Assembly (NCBI GenBank): GCA_030615475.1
Contig: JAUWZF010000066.1
Span: forward strand, 1 to 6,508
From: Dehalococcoidales bacterium
GTDB lineage: Bacteria; Chloroflexota; Dehalococcoidia; Dehalococcoidales; RBG-16-60-22
Length of the DNA stretch: 6,508 nucleotides
Direction: 5' to 3'
This document shows, piece by piece, positions 1 to 4,022 of this stretch. The position numbers and the translations under genes were made by a program. Below the pieces are notes generated by a model. It worked only from the letters and a program-made list of their open reading frames with translations, was not told the DNA's origin and did no database searches. Positions within the stretch are counted from its first letter, which is position 1. Each line of letters opens with the position of its first letter.

Positions 1-170
1 TCTATTTTAGCCTTATCCTGAACCACGATGAAACGCCACGGTTGCGTGTTTCCCCATGACGGCGCCCGCCTGCCTGCCTCCAGCACCTTTTCAATCTTTT
101 CTTTTTCCACAGGCTTCGGGTCCCACCTTCTTATACTTCTCCTCTTCTGAATAGCACTTAATATGTCCAA
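1..170 (-). CDS. Nitroreductase-family protein, N-terminal fragment (cut by window edge)
   Basis: The first 56 residues of a protein read from a TTG start at 170 down to position 1; the rest lies outside the window. Two family hallmarks of FMN-dependent nitroreductases are visible: an Arg-rich RRSIR block at residues 10-14, which in this family contacts the flavin phosphate, and APSWGNTQPW at residues 36-45, the conserved active-site loop, followed by a beta strand (RFIVV). These enzymes use NAD(P)H to reduce nitro compounds, quinones or other electrophiles; the physiological substrate cannot be read from the N-terminus. The TTG start is chosen because a perfect AGGAGG lies 9 nt upstream and the family's N-terminal pattern begins immediately after it. 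The gene diverges from the hydrolase at 595 and has its own promoter. Family assignment is firm; subfamily is open. Confidence 0.88.
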   Translation of the reverse strand, partial: MDILSAIQKRRSIRRWDPKPVEKEKIEKVLEAGRRAPSWGNTQPWRFIVVQDKAKI

Positions 171-179
171 TTTAGTTAT

Positions 180-185
180 CCTCCT
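180..185 (-). promoter_or_regulatory. Shine-Dalgarno fixing the TTG start of the nitroreductase gene
   Basis: Read on the minus strand this is AGGAGG, a full match to the anti-Shine-Dalgarno core, 9 nt before the TTG at 170-168. It decides the start in favour of a non-ATG codon. Confidence 0.85.
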
Positions 186-202
186 GAATGAAAGTATAGT
201 CT

Positions 203-232
203 AATATATTTCAGCAGGATACCGACTGTCAA
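203..232 (-). promoter_or_regulatory. Probable σ70-type promoter for the nitroreductase gene
   Basis: On the minus strand, TTGACA (232-227) is a perfect -35. After an 18-nt spacer comes TATATT (208-203), a 5/6 match to the -10. Transcription would begin near 196, giving a leader of about 25 nt that contains the AGGAGG. Inverted TTTCATTC/GAATGAAA motifs flank the promoter and may be operator half-sites. Confidence 0.65.
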
Positions 233-276
233 TTTCATTCTAGCCTCAATCCCCATTTCATTCCGCGAAATTTCAT

Positions 277-293
277 AAAAAAGAGACTTTTTT
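277..293. repeat. Small A/T inverted repeat (A6G-AGA-CT6)
   Basis: AAAAAAG and CTTTTTT form perfect 7-bp arms around a 3-nt AGA centre. On either strand the RNA would be a weak AT-rich hairpin carrying its own T run, so it could be a poor bidirectional terminator or simply a curved AT-rich tract upstream of the nitroreductase promoter. Function is not established. Confidence 0.35.
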
Positions 294-351
294 AACATCT
301 TCTTAATATTCATCAGGGTAAAATAATAATACAGGGGTCGAACGAAAATAC

Positions 352-407
352 GGGTTAGCCCCTACCAAAGGTACGGGGTGGATAAGTTGACCCCGCGGGG
401 GTAACCC
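352..407 (+). other. GC-block inverted-repeat element of unknown role
   Basis: Within otherwise AT-rich DNA this 56-nt segment is unusually self-complementary. GGGTTA (352-357) pairs with TAACCC (402-407). Inside it, CCCCTACC (359-366) pairs with GGTA and GGGG (370-373, 375-378) across an AAA loop with one bulged C. A further self-complementary CCCCGCGGGG lies at 391-400. The C4 block at 391-394 could alternatively pair with the G4 block at 375-378. It matches no riboswitch class I can recognise. Its 3' half overlaps a predicted -35 box, so it may act as DNA operator sites rather than as RNA. Confidence 0.4.
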
Positions 408-417
408 ATGTTATAAT
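387..417 (+). promoter_or_regulatory. Candidate σ70 promoter driving the non-coding leader
   Basis: TTGACC (387-392) and a perfect TATAAT (412-417) are separated by 19 nt, slightly longer than the preferred 17. The predicted start is near 424, followed within 60 nt by an intrinsic terminator. GGGGTAAC occurs both just upstream of the -10 (398-405) and just after the start (431-438). The perfect -10 is the main support; the long spacer lowers confidence. Confidence 0.5.
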
Positions 418-441
418 ATATATAGAGGCAGGGGTAACTCC

Positions 442-483
442 AAACTACCCTTCATCGTTATCTATAGTAAGGGTAGTTTTTTT
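442..483 (+). terminator. Intrinsic terminator with no gene upstream on its strand
   Basis: AAACTACCCTT (442-452) and AAGGGTAGTTT (469-479) form a perfect 11-bp stem with a 16-nt loop, running into a seven-T tract (477-483). The T-tract polarity points to termination of plus-strand transcription. No plus-strand gene precedes it in the window, so it must end either a short RNA started near 424 or read-through from an unseen upstream start. A competing hairpin (430-436 with 446-452) would disrupt the stem, which suggests attenuation. Confidence 0.75.
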
Positions 484-519
484 GTGACTTTTTTGTGAGG
501 TTTCCGACGGTTTTTGTGA
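478..519 (+). repeat. Three TTTTTTGTGA-type direct repeats at helical spacing
   Basis: TTTTTTGTGA occurs at 478-487 and 489-498, and TTTTTGTGA at 511-519, so aligned start points are 478, 489 and 510: steps of 11 and 21 nt, about one and two helical turns. The first copy overlaps the terminator T tract. Such phasing would put all copies on one DNA face, as in bent DNA or cooperative protein binding; chance similarity among T runs is possible. Confidence 0.4.
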
Positions 520-550
520 TTTGGTTGTATTGTGCCTTCTGTAAGATTAG

Positions 551-569
551 AAACGATTTCATCGTTTTT
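551..569 (+). other. Short hairpin before the hydrolase ribosome-binding site
   Basis: AAACGAT (551-557), a TTC loop and ATCGTTT (561-567) form a 7-bp stem followed by T's to 569. It resembles a weak terminator and lies 16 nt upstream of the AAGGAG at 585-590. Its ATCGTT arm repeats a sequence in the loop of the terminator at 442-483, so the AACGAT arm could also pair with that loop. Confidence 0.35.
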
Positions 570-594
570 CCGACTTTATTGAGCAAGGAGAATT

Positions 595-1380
595 GTGAGT
601 AAAATACAGAGCAAAACAATAAACATTGACGGACTTGATGTCCATTACTACACCGCCGGCCAGGGAGAGCCACTGGTGGTGATTCACGGTGGCGGCGGGG
701 ATGCCCGCACCTGGTGGGACAACATCACCGAGCTTTCCAAGCAGTACACGGTCTACGCTCCCGACTTGCCCGGTTACGGCGGCAGCCAGCCTCTCGACGG
801 CGACTACTTTATACCGGAGCTATCGGAGTTCCTGGATAAATTCGCCGCCAAACTGGGACTGGAGAAATTCCACCTCATGGGGCATTCGCTGGGGGGCGGT
901 ATCGCCCTCAGCTTCGCTTTGAAGTCGCCCCATCGCATCAGGAAGCTGGTGCTGGTGAGCAGCCTGTGCTTGGGGAGGGAAATCGCCTTCTGGGTCAGGC
1001 TCCTGTCCGTTCCGGCCCTGATGCGGTCTGTCGGGGCGTTGTCCCTGGCGGTGATGAAGGGTATGAAATGGCTGATTATGCGGATGCTGAATCCCGCCCT
1101 GATTATCATGCCGCTTTCACCGGCCAGCGTGTACGTCGGCGGAAGTATCACCACCTTCAAGCAGCAGTCTCTGGTGCTGGAAAACCGACTCTCCGAGATA
1201 AAGGTGCCGACGCTGCTGGTGTGGGGAGGCAAAGACTCCATCGTGCCGGTAAGGCAGGCCTACGCGGCGGCCAGGGTGATTCCTGATTGCCAGGTAAAGG
1301 TCTTCGAGAACCGCGGCCATAATGTGCACCGCGACGAGCTCAAGCAGTTTTCCGATACTCTCAACGGGTTCCTGGGCTAG
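595..1380 (+). CDS. Alpha/beta-fold hydrolase
   Basis: A 261-residue soluble protein with the full alpha/beta-hydrolase layout. The oxyanion-side loop is HGGGG at 31-35, and the nucleophile elbow GHSLG at 96-100 puts Ser98 as nucleophile. A hydrophobic cap region spans about 125-185, GGKDSIVP at 211-218 supplies Asp214, and GHNVHRD at 241-247 supplies His242. No signal peptide is visible, so it is cytoplasmic. This family cleaves esters, C-C bonds or epoxides, and the cap that decides substrate is not diagnostic by eye. The GTG start at 595 follows AAGGAG at 585-590 (4-nt gap), and the protein begins where the family's first beta strands begin. It is converged upon by the Cys-rich gene ending at 1510. 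No convincing promoter lies directly upstream, so expression may depend on read-through of the structured 387-569 leader. The family is certain, the substrate unknown. Confidence 0.93.
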   Translation: MSKIQSKTINIDGLDVHYYTAGQGEPLVVIHGGGGDARTWWDNITELSKQYTVYAPDLPGYGGSQPLDGDYFIPELSEFLDKFAAKLGLEKFHLMGHSLGGGIALSFALKSPHRIRKLVLVSSLCLGREIAFWVRLLSVPALMRSVGALSLAVMKGMKWLIMRMLNPALIIMPLSPASVYVGGSITTFKQQSLVLENRLSEIKVPTLLVWGGKDSIVPVRQAYAAARVIPDCQVKVFENRGHNVHRDELKQFSDTLNGFLG

Positions 1381-1385
1381 AGGCC

Positions 1386-1505
1386 ATCCGAAAATTGTCA
1401 TTCCCGACCTGGTCGGGAATCCAGGTTTTTAATAATTGGCTTGAATGCTGGATTCCCTCTTTCGAGGGAATGACAGAATGAAGTTGGAAGCGGGCATTTT
1501 CGGAT
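1386..1505. repeat. Nested inverted-repeat element (TGTCATTCCC-type intergenic repeat)
   Basis: The outer arms ATCCGAAAAT (1386-1395) and ATTTTCGGAT (1496-1505) are perfect 10-bp inverted repeats. Inside, TGTCATTCCC (1396-1405) matches GGGAATGACA (1466-1475). Two local hairpins sit within: TTCCCGACC/GGTCGGGAA (1401-1409, 1411-1419) and TTCCCTC/GAGGGAA (1453-1459, 1464-1470). GGGAATCCAG (1415-1424) also pairs with CTGGATTCCC (1448-1457). The 80-bp core resembles the non-coding repeats with TGTCATTCCC...GGAATCCAG ends found scattered in many bacterial genomes (from general knowledge). It fills the gap between two convergent genes and could serve both as a transcription end or transcript stabiliser. 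No clean U tract follows either hairpin, so a classical terminator is not called. Confidence 0.85.
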
Positions 1506-1509
1506 AGTC

Positions 1510-2058
1510 TCAGGTCTTGTAGGCCATCTGGTATTCGCGGAACTCTTTCACGATGTCTTTGTGCCTGACGAGCACCTCGCCGATACCGTACTGCTTGCTC
1601 ATGCGTAGAGGCACGCAGCAGCACGAACAGCAACTGCATATCGCGTAAAAGTCGCCCCGGCATTTCACGATGGTAAGAATCAACCCCCGGTTATGGCTGT
1701 CCCGCAGGATTTCCCCGGCTTCTTCTCTGGTAATCTCGCGGGAGTCGTGGGGCATTGCCTCCAGGAAGACGTGGCGCGTCGGCCCCAGCAGTATCTCATT
1801 ATCCGTGGGGTTATCGCATTTTTTATAGATAGTCCGGCAGGTGCAGGGAGCCGCGGCCACACCCTCGGCGATGGCCAGCAGTTCTTCCGCCTCCGACGGC
1901 GTGAGCAGGTGGGCGCGGTGCAGGTTACGGCCGTACATATTGGCGACCCACCTCACCAGTAACCCGAGCAGCGGGATTTTCGTCCACCTGGCGAAGAACA
2001 TGTAGAGCCTGAGGACGCTATTACGGTATTCGCCGTAGAGCTTTAGGGTATGGTGCAT
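1510..2058 (-). CDS. Cysteine-cluster protein, putative Fe-S or metal-binding
   Basis: A 182-residue protein with ten cysteines in two groups: PCTCRTIYKKC (Cys72, 74, 81) and, after Cys133, the dense CSCCSCCC block (Cys141, 143, 144, 146, 147, 148). This C-x-C-R...C / C-x-C-C-x-C-C-C arrangement is familiar from Fe-S proteins of strict anaerobes, where it often precedes a ferredoxin domain. Here no CxxCxxC ferredoxin repeat follows and the protein ends soon after. In homologues I recall, a fourth Cys follows the first group; here that place appears to be Glu88. Residues 17-40 are hydrophobic with interspersed Arg/Lys, perhaps a membrane-touching helix. ATG at 2058 is 16 nt after the stop of the upstream gene and has only a weak AGGA-like site, consistent with co-translation from a shared mRNA. 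Redox partner or electron-carrier role is inference. Confidence 0.8.
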   Translation of the reverse strand: MHHTLKLYGEYRNSVLRLYMFFARWTKIPLLGLLVRWVANMYGRNLHRAHLLTPSEAEELLAIAEGVAAAPCTCRTIYKKCDNPTDNEILLGPTRHVFLEAMPHDSREITREEAGEILRDSHNRGLILTIVKCRGDFYAICSCCSCCCVPLRMSKQYGIGEVLVRHKDIVKEFREYQMAYKT

Positions 2059-2074
2059 GATATAACCACTCGTC

Positions 2075-2653
2075 CTAGAGGCGCGGTTTGCAGATTAGCT
2101 CTTTCACTTTAAGGTTGAAGAAGCGGTGTACGTAATCCGGCTGCAGCACCACCGCCGTATCGGCGCCCCGGCCGGTACCGCCTATGGAGACGACCTCTTC
2201 GTCGGTGCGCACCAGTCCGGCGTCCGCCGCCATGGCGGCAATCTCCAGGGTTACCTTCATGCCCTGCCCGAAGGTCCTCAGCGTCATGGCGATGGTATCA
2301 CCGATAACGGGCAATGGAGCCGGAGGGCCGTCTCCGCGACTCAGCGCGCGCTGGACACCGCCGAAGGCATGGGTGGTGGTGAGTATAATGCCGCCCTTGC
2401 TTTCGACGATTTTCCGGTTCTCATCGGTAAATTCCTGGGTGTTCGGCTCGCGCATGCCAGCGACGTGGGTAACCGCGATTACCTTATACCCCTTGAAAAC
2501 GTCCACCGCCTTGACGGCGGTATTGCCGACGGTAGAGGCCACCACTACTGTCTTGATGCCCAGTTCCTCCGCCCGCTGTTTGGCCAGGGCGAGCGTCTTA
2601 TCGGTGTTTTCGTCTCCGCCGGGTTTGTCGAAATAGGTTGTCTTTGATTCCAT
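2075..2653 (-). CDS. Pyruvate kinase alpha/beta (C-terminal) domain-like protein, stand-alone
   Basis: A 192-residue cytoplasmic protein that resembles the isolated C-terminal alpha/beta domain of pyruvate kinase, as in the DUF1867 type of uncharacterised proteins (archaeal AF0103 type). Visible segments are an opening helix rich in Lys/Ala/Glu (17-31), strand and turn TVVVASTVGNTA (35-46), KVIAVTHVAG (57-66), GGIILTTTHAFGG (87-99), a long helical middle (118-146), and EEVVSIGGTGRGADTAVVL (152-170) with the glycine-rich GTGRGADT turn. The pyruvate kinase catalytic barrel is absent, so it is not a pyruvate kinase; small-molecule or phosphate binding at the Gly-rich turn is plausible but unproven. 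ATG at 2653 has AAGGAG 4 nt upstream. It is first in a two-gene unit with the Cys-cluster protein and diverges from argJ. Confidence 0.82.
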   Translation of the reverse strand: MESKTTYFDKPGGDENTDKTLALAKQRAEELGIKTVVVASTVGNTAVKAVDVFKGYKVIAVTHVAGMREPNTQEFTDENRKIVESKGGIILTTTHAFGGVQRALSRGDGPPAPLPVIGDTIAMTLRTFGQGMKVTLEIAAMAADAGLVRTDEEVVSIGGTGRGADTAVVLQPDYVHRFFNLKVKELICKPRL

Positions 2654-2681
2654 TGTTCTCCTTTTCGTTCTGAAAAATTAT

Positions 2682-2706
2682 GTGTGAAAATGAACAATCT
2701 TCACAC
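2682..2706. promoter_or_regulatory. Palindromic operator candidate between the PK-like gene and argJ
   Basis: GTGTGAA (2682-2688) and TTCACAC (2700-2706) are perfect 7-bp inverted arms separated by 11 bp. The site lies at and just downstream of the start predicted for the minus-strand promoter at 2713-2740, where a bound repressor would block transcription. It could instead form a 5' leader hairpin about 29 nt before the PK-like gene. Confidence 0.5.
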
Positions 2707-2712
2707 TTCGAG

Positions 2713-2740
2713 TTTATCATTCAGTCGTCTCGTGTTTCAA
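2713..2740 (-). promoter_or_regulatory. Candidate promoter for the PK-like / Cys-cluster gene pair
   Basis: On the minus strand TTGAAA (2740-2735, 5/6) and GATAAA (2718-2713, 4/6) are separated by 16 nt. The start would fall near 2706, leaving a leader of about 50 nt that includes the palindrome at 2682-2706. The weak -10 keeps confidence moderate. Confidence 0.4.
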
Positions 2741-2763
2741 GCAGGGTAATACAGAAATAACAA

Positions 2764-2792
2764 TTGCCTGCTGACGTGCAGTGTGATATAGT
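2764..2792 (+). promoter_or_regulatory. argJBD promoter with extended -10, predicting a leaderless mRNA
   Basis: TTGCCT (2764-2769), a 17-nt spacer and TATAGT (2787-2792) with TGA immediately before it make an extended -10 promoter. The last -10 base sits 9 nt before the argJ ATG, so transcription should begin at about 2799-2801, on or next to the start codon. No Shine-Dalgarno is present, which agrees with leaderless translation. Confidence 0.65.
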
Positions 2793-2800
2793 TTGAATAA

Positions 2801-4000
2801 ATGAAAACCGAGTCCGCTTTTATTCCTTCCGGCGGGATTACCTCCCCCGAAGGTTATCTGGCCGGCGCTACCAGCGCCGGTATTAAGTATACGAACCGAC
2901 CTGACCTCGGCATACTTCTTTCCGAAGCGCCGTGCATGGCAGCGGCCGTTTTCTGCACCAATAAAGTCAAGGCGGCGCCGGTTATCCTTTCAGCGCAGCG
3001 GTTGCAGGATGGCAAAGCCAGGGCTGTGGTGATAAACAGCGGCTGCGCCAACGCCTGTACCGGCGAACAGGGCACGAAAGATGCCGTGGAGATGGCGGAA
3101 CTGACGGCCCGGCATGTCGGCGTGGCGATGGATGACGTCCTGGTGGCGAGCACCGGCGTCATCGGTACGCTGCTGCCGATGGAGCGCATCAGGGAAGGCA
3201 TACCGAAGGTGAAACTTACCGCCGACGGCGGGCATGAACTGGCGCGGGCTATCATGACCACGGATACTGTCCCCAAAGAGACGGCCGTTAGGGCGGGTGA
3301 TTTTATCATCGGGGGGATGGCGAAGGGCTCGGGGATGATTCATCCCTACCTGGCTACCATGCTCTGTTTTTTGACGACCGATGCCGGCGTCGACGCAGAC
3401 TATCTCGGGGCGGCATTAAAAGAAGCCATGGATATCTCCTTTAACATGGTCTCCATCGATGGGGACGAAAGCACCAACGATATGGTGCTCATTATGGCTA
3501 ACGGGAGGGCCGGAGGCAAGCCGGTCGTCCCCGGCAGCCGGCAGGCAGAGGTGTTTCAGCAGGCGTTGAATAAGGCCTGTGTCCATCTGGCTAAGGCGAT
3601 TGCCCGCGATGGCGAGGGAGCCACCAAGTTCATCGAGGTTAACGTCAGCGGCGCGGCCAGCGTGGCCGATGCCCGACTGGCGGCGCGGACGATTGTCAGT
3701 TCGTCGCTGGTCAAGGCGGCGGTGCACGGCAGCGACCCCAACTGGGGTCGGGTGATAGCGGCGGCAGGCCGGAGCGGCGCGGAACTGGAGGCGGATAAAC
3801 TCTACCTTGAAATTGGCGGTATCTGCCTGGTTAAAGACGGTGCTCCCGTTCCTTACGATAATGATAAAGTGGTGAAGCATCTGAATGGCGATGAAGTGCG
3901 TATAGATTTAAAACTCAATGTGGGGAGCGCCGCGGCCACGGCCTGGGGTTGCGACCTTTCCGAGGAATATGTCACTATTAACAGCGAATACACGACCTGA
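2801..4000 (+). CDS. argJ: Glutamate N-acetyltransferase / amino-acid N-acetyltransferase (ornithine acetyltransferase), ArgJ
   Basis: A 399-residue cytoplasmic enzyme that transfers acetyl from N-acetylornithine to glutamate; bifunctional members also make N-acetylglutamate from acetyl-CoA. ArgJ is an Ntn-type self-cleaving protein: KGSGMIHPYLATML at 175-188 carries the cleavage site between Ala185 and Thr186, with Thr186 becoming the nucleophile of the beta chain. Other family marks are NSGCANACTG (79-88), STGVIG (117-122, oxyanion-hole region), DGDESTND (220-227), DGEGATKF (270-277), DPNWGRV (312-318) and a C-terminus ending NSEYTT. Length is typical. The start is forced, because an in-frame TAA lies directly before the ATG and no other start codon precedes the conserved GGIT segment. 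First gene of argJ-argB-argD; argB follows after 22 nt. The usual HPNMATML appears here as HPYLATML. Mono- or bifunctionality cannot be told by eye. Confidence 0.96.
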   Translation: MKTESAFIPSGGITSPEGYLAGATSAGIKYTNRPDLGILLSEAPCMAAAVFCTNKVKAAPVILSAQRLQDGKARAVVINSGCANACTGEQGTKDAVEMAELTARHVGVAMDDVLVASTGVIGTLLPMERIREGIPKVKLTADGGHELARAIMTTDTVPKETAVRAGDFIIGGMAKGSGMIHPYLATMLCFLTTDAGVDADYLGAALKEAMDISFNMVSIDGDESTNDMVLIMANGRAGGKPVVPGSRQAEVFQQALNKACVHLAKAIARDGEGATKFIEVNVSGAASVADARLAARTIVSSSLVKAAVHGSDPNWGRVIAAAGRSGAELEADKLYLEIGGICLVKDGAPVPYDNDKVVKHLNGDEVRIDLKLNVGSAAATAWGCDLSEEYVTINSEYTT

Positions 4001-4022
4001 TATTCGTGAGGGTTAGAAGCTG

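Noticed and set aside
340..420. Known riboswitch (ZTP, fluoride, c-di-GMP, guanidine or similar)
   Set aside because: The GC-block element lacks the conserved core bases I know for these classes, and it overlaps a predicted promoter.
458..673. 71-codon minus-strand open frame over the hydrolase 5' end
   Set aside because: It runs through the terminator and the hydrolase start, has no ribosome site or recognisable motif, and overlaps clearly coding sequence.
1396..1475. Classical bidirectional intrinsic terminator
   Set aside because: Hairpins are strong but no U tract follows directly on either strand; it is annotated as a repeat element that may still end transcripts.
2126..2647. Plus-strand open frames (150-173 codons) over the PK-like gene
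   Set aside because: They are shadows of the minus-strand gene, which has a good ribosome site and family-like segments.
2075..2653. Complete or truncated pyruvate kinase
   Set aside because: The catalytic barrel is absent, the start is well placed, and the length fits a stand-alone family rather than a broken gene.
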